64,000 nucleotides of DNA, taken from FEN-1219 sp963744305. Its GTDB lineage: Bacteria; Pseudomonadota; Gammaproteobacteria; Steroidobacterales; Rariloculaceae. Positions 43,767-53,190 of the stretch are shown one piece after another. The notes beneath the pieces were generated by a model, which saw only the letters and a program-made list of their open reading frames with translations, searched no databases and was not told the DNA's origin. A program made the position numbers and the translations under genes. The stretch spans positions 434,001-498,000 of the forward strand of contig CAVUTF010000046.1 of the NCBI GenBank assembly GCA_963744305.1, written 5' to 3'. The first letter of the stretch is position 1; each line of letters opens with the position of its first letter.

Positions 43767-45506
43767 ATGGCATACGTTGCAATCGCCGACCGCGATCATC
43801 ACCTTCACGATCCGCAGACTTTCATCGAAAAGTACATCTGGAGCCAAGACCACAAGGTCATTGCGATCCAGTACGGTACCGTGGCGATCGGCGTCGGGCT
43901 CGTCGCGTTGGTGCTGTCGCTCCTGATGCGCCTGCAGATCGGGTTCCCGGACACGTACTCGTTCATCACTCCTTATAACTATTATCAGTTCGTGACCATG
44001 CACGGCATGATCATGGTCATCTATCTCCTAACGGCTTTATTCCTTGGCGGCTTCGGCAATTACCTGATTCCGCTCATGTGCGGCGCCCGCGACATGGTGT
44101 TTCCGTACATGAACATGCTGTCCTTCTGGGTGTACCTGTTGTCCGTCATCGTGCTGCTTGCGAGCTTCTTCGTCCCCGGAGGTCCGACGGGCGCAGGTTG
44201 GACGCTGTACCCGCCGCAGACCGTGCTCGAGGGCACGCCCGGCGCCGACTGGGGCATCGTCATGATGCTAGCGTCGCTCGCGATCTTCATCGTGGCCTTC
44301 ACGATGGGCGGCTTGAACTACGTGACCACGGTGCTGCAGGCGCGCTGCCGCGGCATGACGATGATGCGGATGCCGCTATCCGTGTGGGGCATCTTCGTCG
44401 CGACGATCCTGGGTCTGCTTGCGTTCCCCGCGCTGCTCGTGGCGGCCATCATGATGCTGCTCGATCGGCTCATCGGCACGAGCTTCTTCATGCCGGCGTT
44501 GCTGTCGCTCGGCGAGGTGTCCGATCATCAAGGCGGCAGCCCGATATTGTTCCAACATCTGTTCTGGTTCTTTGGTCATCCCGAGGTGTACATCGTCGCG
44601 CTGCCCGCGTTCGGCATCGTTTCGGACCTGCTCGCTACACACGCGCGCAAGAACATCTTCGGCTACCGCATGATGGTCTGGGCGATCATCGCGATCGGCG
44701 CGCTGTCGTTCGTGGTCTGGGCGCACCACATGTACGTGAGCGGCATGAATCCGTACTTCGGGTTCTTTTTCGCGACTACGACGCTGATCATCGCGGTGCC
44801 GACGGCGATCAAGGTCTACAACTGGGTGTTGACGCTGTGGCGCGGCAACATTCAAATGAACATTCCGAACCTGTTCGCGATCGGGTTCATATTTACGTTC
44901 GTCCACGGCGGCTTGACTGGGCTGTTTCTGGGCAATGTGACAGTCGACCTCCCGCTGTCCGACACGTACTTCGTGATCGGGCACTTCCACATGGTGATGG
45001 GCGTGTCCCCGGTCATGGTGCTGTTCGGTGCGATCTATCACTGGTTCCCGAAGCTGACGGGCAAGATGCCGAACGAGCTTCTTGGACGCATCCACTTCTG
45101 GATGACCTTCCTCGGCACGTACGCAATCTACCTGCCGATGCACTATCTCGGGATTCTCGGCATGCCGCGGCGCTATTACGCCTACGGCAACACCGAGTTC
45201 ATCCCAGAGTCGGCGCACGCGGTGAACGAGGCGATCACGATCGCGGCGATCGTGGTGGCGACGGCGCAGGTGATCTTCATCATCAATGTCGTGTACAGCT
45301 TGATCAAAGGTAAACGCGCCGAGGCCAATCCGTGGGGAGCGACGACGCTTGAGTGGCAGACTCCGGATACTCCGCCGGTGCACGGCAACTGGGGCCCCAA
45401 GCTGCCCGTCGTGTACCGCTGGGCCTACGACTACAGCGTACCTGGCGAAGCGCGCGACTTCATTCCGCAGAACGAGCCGCCGAAAGGGCACAAGTCGTTG
45501 GCCTAG
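43767..45506 (+). CDS. coxA: cytochrome c oxidase subunit I (A-type heme-copper oxidase)
   Basis: 579 residues, 12 membrane helices. Conserved parts: VTMHGMIMVIYLLTALF (heme a ligand), GGFGNYLIPLMCGARDM (D-channel), FWFFGHPEVYIVALPAFG (CuB His, catalytic Tyr and the channel Glu), VWAHHMYVSGM (CuB His pair), AVPTAIKVYNW (K-channel Lys) and IGHFHMVMG (heme a3 and a ligands). All elements of an A-type oxygen reductase are intact. It differs clearly from the second subunit I at 58-59.7 kb. Cytoplasmic-membrane proton pump. Confidence 0.94.
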   Translation: MAYVAIADRDHHLHDPQTFIEKYIWSQDHKVIAIQYGTVAIGVGLVALVLSLLMRLQIGFPDTYSFITPYNYYQFVTMHGMIMVIYLLTALFLGGFGNYLIPLMCGARDMVFPYMNMLSFWVYLLSVIVLLASFFVPGGPTGAGWTLYPPQTVLEGTPGADWGIVMMLASLAIFIVAFTMGGLNYVTTVLQARCRGMTMMRMPLSVWGIFVATILGLLAFPALLVAAIMMLLDRLIGTSFFMPALLSLGEVSDHQGGSPILFQHLFWFFGHPEVYIVALPAFGIVSDLLATHARKNIFGYRMMVWAIIAIGALSFVVWAHHMYVSGMNPYFGFFFATTTLIIAVPTAIKVYNWVLTLWRGNIQMNIPNLFAIGFIFTFVHGGLTGLFLGNVTVDLPLSDTYFVIGHFHMVMGVSPVMVLFGAIYHWFPKLTGKMPNELLGRIHFWMTFLGTYAIYLPMHYLGILGMPRRYYAYGNTEFIPESAHAVNEAITIAAIVVATAQVIFIINVVYSLIKGKRAEANPWGATTLEWQTPDTPPVHGNWGPKLPVVYRWAYDYSVPGEARDFIPQNEPPKGHKSLA

Positions 45507-45524
45507 GGAAGGCAACCGTCAACC

Positions 45525-46214
45525 ATGCTCATCGCTCTATCGATCGCCATGCTGACCGCCATCACGGTGTGGTGGCTGTTGGTTCAACGGCTGAGAGACA
45601 AGCCGTGGTTGCAGCAAGGCGTCGTGGCGACGAGCCAGGAGACCGTGACATCCTCCGCACCGAAGGTCGGGTTGTGGGTCTTCCTCGCGATGGTCACGAG
45701 CCTGTTCGGCATCTTCGCGAGCGCCTACATGATGCGCGTCGGGCACACCCATGGCGAAATCCTGTCGTGGCAGCCGCTCAACGAGCCGCGAATCCTCTGG
45801 TTCAACACCGTGCTGCTCGTGCTCGCGAGTGCGGCACTGCAGATCGCTCGCACGCGCGCGGACTCGGGCGACTTCACGGGACTTCGCGCCTACTTCACGG
45901 CCGGCGGGGTGCTCACGCTTGCCTTTCTGGCCGGACAGATCTGGGCTTGGGAGCTGCTGAGCGCGTCCGGCAACTACGATCGACGCCACCCTGCGTACAC
46001 GTTCTTCATCCTGCTGACCGCGGTGCATGGACTACACATGCTCGGCGGCATGTTCGTGTTGACCAGGACCGCTGCACGCGTTTGGCGCGGCGTCGATTCG
46101 GCTAACGTGGTCGCGATCGGCCGGCTGCGGTTGAGCGTGCAGCTCACGACGGTGTATTGGCACTGGCTACTGCTGATCTGGTTGGGTGTATTCGCGTTGC
46201 TGTTGACGACCTAG
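45525..46214 (+). CDS. heme-copper oxidase subunit III-like protein
   Basis: 229 residues, about six membrane segments. Motifs KVGLWVFLAMVTSLFGIFASAYMMR and FFILLTAVHGLHMLGGMFVL plus the final TTVYWHWLLLIWLGVFAL fit subunit III (the HGLH and YWHW/Y signatures). A second subunit III-like gene follows directly, so the cluster has two divergent copies. They may form the two halves of one large subunit III-like unit; this is inference. Start 18 bases after coxA. Confidence 0.82.
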   Translation: MLIALSIAMLTAITVWWLLVQRLRDKPWLQQGVVATSQETVTSSAPKVGLWVFLAMVTSLFGIFASAYMMRVGHTHGEILSWQPLNEPRILWFNTVLLVLASAALQIARTRADSGDFTGLRAYFTAGGVLTLAFLAGQIWAWELLSASGNYDRRHPAYTFFILLTAVHGLHMLGGMFVLTRTAARVWRGVDSANVVAIGRLRLSVQLTTVYWHWLLLIWLGVFALLLTT

Positions 46215-46233
46215 AAGGAAAGCACGAAAGGAT

Positions 46234-46926
46234 ATGGCGCAAGAGGTTTTGACCGCTACGGCTGAATCGCCGAACGAAGGCGCGTGGGAAACCATCGTCA
46301 CCGACTGGTCCGCGGACAAGGCGACGTTCCGCGTTCCGTGGGGCAAGGCGATGATGTGGATCTTCCTGCTCAGCGACACATTCATCTTCTCGTGCTTCCT
46401 CACCTCGTACATGAACGTGCGCATGTCGACGCCGATCGACTGGCCGAATGCGAGCGCAGTTTTCTCGCTGACGATCTTCGGCGTGAACATGCCGCTGATC
46501 CTGATCGCGATCATGACGTTCGTGCTGATCACGAGCAGCGGCACCATGGCAATGGCCGTCAACTACGGTTACCGCGGCGATCGCGGCAGGGCGGCCGCGC
46601 TGATGCTAATGACGGGCGGCTTCGGTGCGATCTTCGTCGGCATGCAGGCATTCGAATGGACGAAGCTCATCGTCGAGGGCGTGCGCCCGTGGGTAAACCC
46701 GTTCGGAGCCGAGCAATTCGGAGCGTCCTTCTTCATGATCACGGGCTTCCACGGCCTGCACGTATCGGCCGGCGTCGTCTATCTCGTGATCGTCGCGCTC
46801 AAGGTCTTGCGGGGCGACTACGAGCGCGGCGGCGGTAACTACGAGATCGTCGAGATCGCCGGCTTGTATTGGCACTTCGTCGACCTCGTCTGGGTCTTCA
46901 TCTTCGCGTTCTTCTATCTCTGGTAG
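46234..46926 (+). CDS. coxC: heme-copper oxidase subunit III
   Basis: 230 residues, five or more membrane segments. Subunit III markers are KAMMWIFLLSDTFIFSCFLTSYMN, FFMITGFHGLHVSAGVVYLV and the end GLYWHFVDLVWVFIFAFFYLW. It lies 19 bases after the other subunit III-like gene, and 10 bases before the subunit IV gene. Subunit III stabilises the core and supports proton uptake. Confidence 0.9.
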   Translation: MAQEVLTATAESPNEGAWETIVTDWSADKATFRVPWGKAMMWIFLLSDTFIFSCFLTSYMNVRMSTPIDWPNASAVFSLTIFGVNMPLILIAIMTFVLITSSGTMAMAVNYGYRGDRGRAAALMLMTGGFGAIFVGMQAFEWTKLIVEGVRPWVNPFGAEQFGASFFMITGFHGLHVSAGVVYLVIVALKVLRGDYERGGGNYEIVEIAGLYWHFVDLVWVFIFAFFYLW

Positions 46927-46936
46927 GGACTTTCCG

Positions 46937-47290
46937 ATGGCACAGGGACAACAGCATCCTTTGAGCATCTACTTTTGGATCTGGGGATTGCTATTCGTTT
47001 TTAGCGCGGCCTCGTACGGCACCGACTTTCTCGGCGACGGCCTCTTCCGGTGGGGACTGATTCTGCTGTTCATGTTTCTCAAGGCCGGGTTCATCGTCGC
47101 GATCTTCATGCACATGAAGTGGGAGCGGCTCGCGCTGATCTATGCGATTCTGGGTCCACCGGTCGTGCTGCTCGTGCTGGTGGGGCTCATGGCGATCGAG
47201 GGCGACTACACGGAGCTCACGCGGCTGGATTTCTTCTCGGAGCCGGAGCAGATAACGCCACCCGCGCATGGCGCGGAGGCCGCGCACTAG
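46937..47290 (+). CDS. cytochrome c oxidase subunit IV family protein
   Basis: 117 residues with three membrane helices (about 10-28, 37-58, 67-88). The pattern FRWGLILLFMFLKAGFIVAIFMHMKWERLALIY is typical of bacterial oxidase subunit IV (MHMKxE). A hydrophilic tail with several His follows. It is a small accessory subunit of the preceding oxidase. Confidence 0.87.
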   Translation: MAQGQQHPLSIYFWIWGLLFVFSAASYGTDFLGDGLFRWGLILLFMFLKAGFIVAIFMHMKWERLALIYAILGPPVVLLVLVGLMAIEGDYTELTRLDFFSEPEQITPPAHGAEAAH

Positions 47291-47329
47291 CGGCGCGCCT
47301 CGCGAGGCTTTGAGAGCGCGAACAACGAC

Positions 47330-47656
47330 ATGCTGTGGTGGTTGATCGGCATCGCCTTTTTCGTGCTCATCTGGGGCAAGCTGTGGCAGAGCCAACCGAA
47401 GGCGGCCTTCGGCGTGTTGATCGGGCTGCTGCTTGCGTGGTTCTTTTCTCGACTCATCAGACCTATTTTGACCGGTATGGAACAAGTACCCCTTTGGCTG
47501 CCCCCGTTGCCGTTTGCCACCGTGGCCGTGACGCTGCTCGTCGTAGGCGGATTGCTCTGGTTTCGTGCCGACCGGCTGCCGCCGGTTAAGCGCGAACAAG
47601 ATGCCCACGGACATGGGCATGGCCACGGCGACGGTGGGCACGGCGGCCACCACTGA
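47330..47656 (+). CDS. small membrane protein with a His/Gly-rich C-terminal tail
   Basis: 108 residues: membrane segments at about 2-15, 25-44 and 57-76, then a tail of about 20 residues made almost wholly of His, Gly and Asp (DAHGHGHGHGDGGHGGHH). Such tails bind Cu, Zn or Ni. It is the last gene of the azurin/oxidase cluster, so a copper-handling role for oxidase assembly is plausible but unproven. I do not recognise a named family. Confidence 0.6.
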   Translation: MLWWLIGIAFFVLIWGKLWQSQPKAAFGVLIGLLLAWFFSRLIRPILTGMEQVPLWLPPLPFATVAVTLLVVGGLLWFRADRLPPVKREQDAHGHGHGHGDGGHGGHH

Positions 47657-47683
47657 TTCGCCCTCGCGGCGCGCGGCGGCCGC

Positions 47684-48037
47684 TCAGCCGTCCGCTGCGC
47701 CCGACTTCGTCGCCGATTGCGCCTGCAGTCGCTTGCGGAATACGCGCATTTCCTTCGCGGCCTGCTGGTCACCCCGCTCTTCCGCTATTGCGATACCTTT
47801 GTCGTAGGCCTCGATCGCGGCTGTGATTGCGCCGCCCTTCTCGCGCGCGCGCCCCAGCGCCTTCCAGGCGGCCGAGTAGCGCGGATCGTGCGCCACCGCA
47901 GCCTCCGCGTGGCGCAGCGCGATCTCGACGCGTCCGTCGTCCAAGTGCAGCTTGGCAAGCGCGAGGCGCAGCTCAGCGGTGTCGGTGCCTTGCGCGAGCA
48001 AGGCCTCGAGACTCGCAACCATGTCCGGTTTGACCAC
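47684..48037 (-). CDS. tetratricopeptide-repeat protein
   Basis: About 112-117 residues. TPR units are readable as TAELRLALAKLHLDDGRVEIALRHAEAAVAHDPRYSAAWKALGRAREKGG and the following AIEAYDKGIAIAEERGD. The start is GTG 48037, two bases after the trkH stop, or ATG 48022. A small cytosolic helical-repeat protein of this kind usually mediates protein contacts. Linkage to trkH suggests co-transcription, not function. Confidence 0.75.
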   Translation of the reverse strand: MVKPDMVASLEALLAQGTDTAELRLALAKLHLDDGRVEIALRHAEAAVAHDPRYSAAWKALGRAREKGGAITAAIEAYDKGIAIAEERGDQQAAKEMRVFRKRLQAQSATKSGAADG

Positions 48038-48039
48038 GT

Positions 48040-49488
48040 TCAGCCGCGCCAAAAAGTCGGCGTAATCAAGACGAGCAACGCGAATATTTCGAGCCGGCCA
48101 AGCAACATCGCGCAAACCGCGGCCCATTTGCCGAGCGCGGTGACCGCGCTGAAATCGGTGGTGACGGCACCCAAACCGGCGCCGAGATTGTTGAGCGTGG
48201 CGGCAACGGCCGCGAATGCCGACACCTGATCCAAGCCCGTCATCAACATCAGGAGCATCAACACGGTAAATACGACAACGTAGACCGCGAAAAATCCCCA
48301 AACTGCGTCGACGACACGCGGATGAACCACGCGGCCGCCGATCTTGACCGCGATCTCGGCGCTCGGGTGCACGAGTCGTTGGAATTCGCGGCTGCCTTGC
48401 TTGTACATCAAGAGCCACCGCACGACCTTCATGCCGCCGGCAGTCGACCCCGCGCAACCGCCGATGAAGCTCGCGAGGATCAGCAACACGGGGAGCCCGC
48501 CGGGCCACGTCACGTACGAGTCGGTCATGAAACCCGTCGTCGTCGCGAGGGACACAGCTTGGAAAACGCCCCTACGCAATGCTTGGCTGACATCGTAGTA
48601 CCCGGAAAGCGTGAGGTAGGCGGTAACGATCGTGGCCAAACCGAACAGTATCCAGCAATAGGCCTGAAATTCCGGGTCGGCGAGGTAGCTGCGCGTGCTG
48701 CGGTCCCGCCAGGCAACGAAGTGCAGAGAGAAATTCGCGGCGCCCACGAACATGAAGACGATCGCCACCGCTTCGACGAGGACGCTGTCGTAGTACGCCA
48801 AGCTAGCGTCGTGCGTGGAATAGCCGCCGATCGACACGGTGCTGAAGGCGTGGCAGATCGCATCGAAAGGGCTCATACCGGCCACCCAGTAGCAAGCGGC
48901 GCACGCCACCGTCATGCCGAAATACACGTACCACAGCGCCTTCGCCGTCTCGGTAATCCGCGGGGTGAGCTTCATATCCTTGATCGGTCCCGGGAGCTCC
49001 GCGCGATACAGCTGCATGCCGCCGACTCCAAGCATCGGCAAGACCGCGACCGCGAGCACAACGATGCCGAGACCCCCGAACCATTGCAGCTGTTGGCGGT
49101 AAAAGAGAATCGATGGCGGCAAAGAATCCACGTTCACGAGCACGGTCGCGGCCGTGGTCGTCAGACCGGAGATCGACTCGAACACGGCGTCCGGCCAATC
49201 CAGCACCGGGCTCTGCGCAAGGACGAAGGGAATCGCGCCGAAGCCCCCGAGCACGATCCAAAACAATGCGACGACGAGGAAACCCTCGCGCGTGCGCAGC
49301 TCCTCACGCCGCTTTCTCACCGGCAGCCACATCGCGAGACCGCCCGCAAGCACGACGCCGAACGACACGACGAACGCGCTCCAATGCTGATCCCGAAACA
49401 TGAGGGCGACCACGATCGGCGGCAGCATGGTCAAGCTGAACAAGGTCAGCAGGAGACCGAGGATGCGCTGCACGTTTGGAAAAATCAT
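48040..49488 (-). CDS. trkH: Trk potassium uptake channel subunit TrkH
   Basis: 482 residues, the E. coli TrkH length (483). Four pore-loop repeats with selectivity Gly are visible, including SGLTTTAATV, FSTVSIGGYST, SLATTTGFMTDSY and ATLNNLGAGLG. SFIGGCAGSTAGGMKVVRWLL is a strong family marker. It conducts K+ across the inner membrane with the TrkA gating ring. trkA lies 54 bases upstream in the same direction. Confidence 0.94.
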   Translation of the reverse strand: MIFPNVQRILGLLLTLFSLTMLPPIVVALMFRDQHWSAFVVSFGVVLAGGLAMWLPVRKRREELRTREGFLVVALFWIVLGGFGAIPFVLAQSPVLDWPDAVFESISGLTTTAATVLVNVDSLPPSILFYRQQLQWFGGLGIVVLAVAVLPMLGVGGMQLYRAELPGPIKDMKLTPRITETAKALWYVYFGMTVACAACYWVAGMSPFDAICHAFSTVSIGGYSTHDASLAYYDSVLVEAVAIVFMFVGAANFSLHFVAWRDRSTRSYLADPEFQAYCWILFGLATIVTAYLTLSGYYDVSQALRRGVFQAVSLATTTGFMTDSYVTWPGGLPVLLILASFIGGCAGSTAGGMKVVRWLLMYKQGSREFQRLVHPSAEIAVKIGGRVVHPRVVDAVWGFFAVYVVVFTVLMLLMLMTGLDQVSAFAAVAATLNNLGAGLGAVTTDFSAVTALGKWAAVCAMLLGRLEIFALLVLITPTFWRG

Positions 49489-49542
49489 CGGCGCATCGTC
49501 ACATCATCAAGCGCTTGGAACGGGACGTCGTCAGCGACTTCG

Positions 49543-50919
49543 CTATGCGAAAGCGAGCCCGATCTCGAAGAGCCGCTCGACCTCGTCGATCTGCCGGCGA
49601 TCGGCGATGAACAGAATCACGTGATCGTCGGCCTGAATGAGCGTGTCGTGGTGGGCCATTAGCACTTGATCGCCGCGCACGATCGCGCTGATGCTGGCGC
49701 CGCGCGGCAAGCGGACCTCTTCGACCATCCTTCCCACGACCCGCGATTCCCGAGCGTCGCCGTGCGCAACGGCTTCGATCGCTTCCGCGGCGCCGCGCCG
49801 CAGCGAGTGCACCTTGGCGACGTCGCCGCGCCGAACGTGCGCGAGCAGCGTGCCCAACGTTATTTGCTGGGGCGAGATCGCTATGTCGATCGTGCCGGAT
49901 TCCACGAGCTCCGCATACGCCGGCTTGTTGATCAGCGCCATGACTTTGCGGGCACCCAGGCGCTTCGCGAGCATGGCGGAGAGAATGTTGGCCTCCTCCG
50001 CGTTCGTGACCGCGACGAACACATCGGCGCTGTCGATGTTCTCCTCGAGCAGCAGCTCCTCGTCGGCGGAATCCCCGTGCAGCACGATGGCGCGGTTCAA
50101 CTGCTCGGAGAGCTGCCGAGCCCGCTCATAGCCGCGTTCGATCACCTTCACTTGGTTCGTGGCCTCGAGCTGCTTCGCGAGCGTAAGACCGATGTTGCCG
50201 CCGCCCGCGATCACCACCTTGCGCACGGGATCGTCGAGCTTGCGCATTTCCTTGAGCACCGTACGGATGTCCTTGCGCGCTGCGATGAAAAACACCTCGT
50301 CGCCTTCCTCGACGACGGTGTCGCCGTCCGGGATGATGCCGCGGCTGCCGCGGTAGATCGCGACCACGCGGCACTCGACGTTCGGGATGTGCTTCGACAG
50401 CTCGCGCAGCGGATGTCCGACGAGCGCGCCGCCCCGATGCGCGCGAGTCGCGACGAGCCGCACGCGCCCGTCGGCGAAATCCAGCACCTGCAGCGCGCCG
50501 GGGAACCTGATCAGCTGCTCGATGTAGTCGGTGACGAGCGATGCCGGGCTGATTGCAACGTCCACCGGAATTCCTTCCGGTCCGAACAACTGCTCGCGGC
50601 TCGTGAGCTCACGAGCGCGAATGCGTGCGATGCGCGTAGGCGTGCGGAACAACGTGAACGCGATTTGACACGCGACCATGTTGATCTCGTCGCTGTTCGT
50701 GAGCGCGATGATCATATCGGCGTTCTTGCCGCCCGCGCGCTCGAGGACGTCCGGATGCGATGCGTTGCCGACGACCGTGCGGACGTCGAGCCGATCCTGG
50801 AGCTCCCGCAGAACCTCCGGATTGCGGTCGACGATCGTGACCTCGTTCGCTTCCTCGCGGGCCAGGCTGTAGGCGGCGGTGCTGCCCACTTGCCCTGCTC
50901 CCAAGATGAGAATGTTCAT
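49543..50919 (-). CDS. trkA: Trk system NAD-binding regulatory protein TrkA
   Basis: 458 residues with two RCK_N/RCK_C units in tandem. First Rossmann loop MNILILGAGQVGSTAAYSLA, with IVDRNPEVLRELQDRLD; second VVIAGGGNIGLTLAKQLE. GNASHPDVLERAG and HGDSADEELLLEENI follow each. It gates TrkH in response to nucleotides. The order uvrD-trkA-trkH-TPR is compact and probably one transcript. Confidence 0.95.
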   Translation of the reverse strand: MNILILGAGQVGSTAAYSLAREEANEVTIVDRNPEVLRELQDRLDVRTVVGNASHPDVLERAGGKNADMIIALTNSDEINMVACQIAFTLFRTPTRIARIRARELTSREQLFGPEGIPVDVAISPASLVTDYIEQLIRFPGALQVLDFADGRVRLVATRAHRGGALVGHPLRELSKHIPNVECRVVAIYRGSRGIIPDGDTVVEEGDEVFFIAARKDIRTVLKEMRKLDDPVRKVVIAGGGNIGLTLAKQLEATNQVKVIERGYERARQLSEQLNRAIVLHGDSADEELLLEENIDSADVFVAVTNAEEANILSAMLAKRLGARKVMALINKPAYAELVESGTIDIAISPQQITLGTLLAHVRRGDVAKVHSLRRGAAEAIEAVAHGDARESRVVGRMVEEVRLPRGASISAIVRGDQVLMAHHDTLIQADDHVILFIADRRQIDEVERLFEIGLAFA

Positions 50920-50932
50920 GCGGAACGGCAGT

Positions 50933-53083
50933 TTACATCAGTTCGAGGTTCGCATAGGCGACCACGAGCCACTTGGTGCCGGCGCGTTCGAAGTTCACTT
51001 GCACGCGTGCGTGCGCGCCGCTGCCTTCGCTGTTGAGCACGATGCCTTCGCCGAACTTGCCGTGTCGCACGCGCTGGCCGAGCCGAACGCCGTTCGCCGA
51101 TGGCGCAGCCTCCGAGCGGCGGAACAACGGCCGCGACACGATCATCGTCGGGCGAACGTCCTCGACGAGCTCCGCGGGAATTTCGCGTATGAACCGCGAC
51201 GGCGTGGAAAACATGTCCTGGCCGTGCAGGCGGCGCTGCTCGGCGTACGTGAGATACAGCTGACGCTGCGCCCGCGTAATACCGACGTAACAAAGACGCC
51301 GCTCCTCCTCGAGACCGTCGGGATCGTTGATCGAGCGCTGATGCGGAAACAGGCGCTCCTCCATTCCGCACATGAACAAGAGCGGAAACTCGAGCCCCTT
51401 CGCGGAATGCATCGTCATGAGCTGCACGCTGTCTTGATAGGCTTCCGCCTGACCTTCGCCGGATTCGAGCACGGCATACGCCAGGAATTCCGCCAGCGGC
51501 GGCAGGTCGGCTTCGCCGCTGAAGTGCAGATCGCGAGCGGCGCTGATGAGCTCCTCGAGATTTTCGACGCGCGCGTCGCCGCCGCTGTCCGGATTCTTGC
51601 CGTGGTGCGCGAGCAATCCGCTCCCCGCGACGACGTGGGCCACCTGCTCATGCAGGCTAGCAGTGCGCGTTTCCTCGGCGAGTCGATCGATGAGGCTCAA
51701 GAAGCTCCACAGAGACTGCGCAGAACGCTTCGCAAGACCGTCTTCCGCGATCACGCGCGCGGCCGCGCGCCACAGGCTCACGCCCGAGCGCCGCGCCTCG
51801 TCGCGCACGACGTCCATCGTCCGCGAGCCGACTCCGCGCGGCGGCGTGTTTACGACGCGCTCGAACGACGGGTCATCGTCGCGGTTGGCGATGAGCCGCA
51901 AGTACGCGAGACCGTCTTTGATCTCGGCGCGCTCGAAAAACCGCAAGCCGCCGTACACGCGGTAGGGGATGCCGGCCGCGAGCAGCCCCTCCTCGAATAC
52001 CCGGGACTGCGCGTTCGAGCGGTACAGGACCGCCGCCTCGCTGCGGCGGTGGCCCTGGGTCAGATGATCCTGGATGCGGTTGATCACGAACTCCGCCTCG
52101 TCGCGTTCGTTGAACGCCGCGTAAAGCTTGATCGGATCGCCGTTGGCGCCGTCGGTCCACAGCGTCTTGCCGAGCCTCGACGCGTTGTTCGCGATCACCG
52201 CGTTCGCAGCACTCAAGATCGTTGCGGTCGACCGGTAGTTCTGCTCGAGCCGGATGACTTGCGTGCCCGGAAAATCCTGCTGGAATCGGTACAGGTTCTC
52301 GATCCGCGCGCCGCGCCAGCGATAGATCGATTGATCGTCGTCGCCGACGACGAACGGCGTGCCGCTCGTGCCCGCCAGAAGCCTGAGCCAGTGGTATTGA
52401 ATCGCGTTCGTGTCCTGGAACTCGTCGACGAGGAGGTGCCGGAAGCGATTGCGATACTGCTTCAAGAGCTCCTCGTGATCACGTAGCACCTCGAGGCTGC
52501 GTAACAGCAGCTCACCGAAGTCGACGACCGACAGATCGTTGCAAAGTTTCTCGTAGCGCGCATACAGATCGATCATCTGGCGGCGCCCGGCGTTGCCTTC
52601 GTCCTTCAGGTCCTTCGCACGCAGGCCATCGTCCTTCTGCGCGTTGATGAACCACGCGAGCTCCTTCGGTACCCACTCGTTCTCGTCGAGCTCGAGGCTT
52701 TTCAAGAGCCGCCGGATCAGCCGTATCTGGTCATCCGAGTCCATGATCTGAAAGCCTTCCGCCAAACCAGCTTCGCGCCAATGAATGCGAAGCAACCGGT
52801 GGGCCAGGCCATGAAACGTGCCGATCCACAGATGCCGAGTCGGAAAGCCGAGCAGCGTTTCGATGCGCTCGCGCATTTCGTTCGCCGCCTTGTTCGTGAA
52901 GGTCACGGCGAGCACGTGCTGCGCGGCCACGCCGGACACACGGATCACCCAGGCGATCCGGTGCACGAGCACGCGTGTCTTGCCGCTGCCTGCCCCTGCC
53001 AAGACGAGCGTCGGCAGATCCTTCAAGGTTACGGCTTCGCGCTGCGGCTCATTCAGCGGATCGATGATGTCTGTGACGTCCAT
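50933..53083 (-). CDS. uvrD: DNA helicase II (UvrD)
   Basis: 716 residues, superfamily 1A helicase. Motifs: LNEPQREAV (Q), LVLAGAGSGKTRVL (I), AVTFTNKAANEMRERI (Ia), LLVDEFQDTNAIQYHW (II), VGDDDQSIYRWRGA (III), RLEQNYRST (IV), TMHSAKGLEFPLLFM (V) and EEERRLCYVGITRAQRQLYL (VI). The C-terminal Tudor-like region (VRHGKFGEGIVLN) is present. It unwinds DNA in mismatch and excision repair. Confidence 0.96.
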   Translation of the reverse strand: MDVTDIIDPLNEPQREAVTLKDLPTLVLAGAGSGKTRVLVHRIAWVIRVSGVAAQHVLAVTFTNKAANEMRERIETLLGFPTRHLWIGTFHGLAHRLLRIHWREAGLAEGFQIMDSDDQIRLIRRLLKSLELDENEWVPKELAWFINAQKDDGLRAKDLKDEGNAGRRQMIDLYARYEKLCNDLSVVDFGELLLRSLEVLRDHEELLKQYRNRFRHLLVDEFQDTNAIQYHWLRLLAGTSGTPFVVGDDDQSIYRWRGARIENLYRFQQDFPGTQVIRLEQNYRSTATILSAANAVIANNASRLGKTLWTDGANGDPIKLYAAFNERDEAEFVINRIQDHLTQGHRRSEAAVLYRSNAQSRVFEEGLLAAGIPYRVYGGLRFFERAEIKDGLAYLRLIANRDDDPSFERVVNTPPRGVGSRTMDVVRDEARRSGVSLWRAAARVIAEDGLAKRSAQSLWSFLSLIDRLAEETRTASLHEQVAHVVAGSGLLAHHGKNPDSGGDARVENLEELISAARDLHFSGEADLPPLAEFLAYAVLESGEGQAEAYQDSVQLMTMHSAKGLEFPLLFMCGMEERLFPHQRSINDPDGLEEERRLCYVGITRAQRQLYLTYAEQRRLHGQDMFSTPSRFIREIPAELVEDVRPTMIVSRPLFRRSEAAPSANGVRLGQRVRHGKFGEGIVLNSEGSGAHARVQVNFERAGTKWLVVAYANLELM

Positions 53084-53090
53084 CGGCTTA

Positions 53091-53179
53091 GGGGTCAGGC
53101 ACCGGTGTCAGGCACCGATGCTGTTGCATCGAAGGCCGGCGCAACGCGAAATCGGTGCCTGACACCGGTGCCTGACCCC
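53091..53179. repeat. REP-type palindrome with 29-base perfect arms
   Basis: Arms at 53091-53119 and 53151-53179 are perfect reverse complements and enclose a 31-base loop; an inner GTTGC/GCAAC stem (53123-53127, 53141-53145) extends the fold. Each arm holds two copies of the core GTCAGGCACCG. It fills the gap between uvrD and cyoE. The core resembles sequences mobilised by RAYT (REP-associated tyrosine transposase) enzymes, but no such gene is in the window. Confidence 0.85.
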
Positions 53180-53190
53180 GATTTTCGAAG

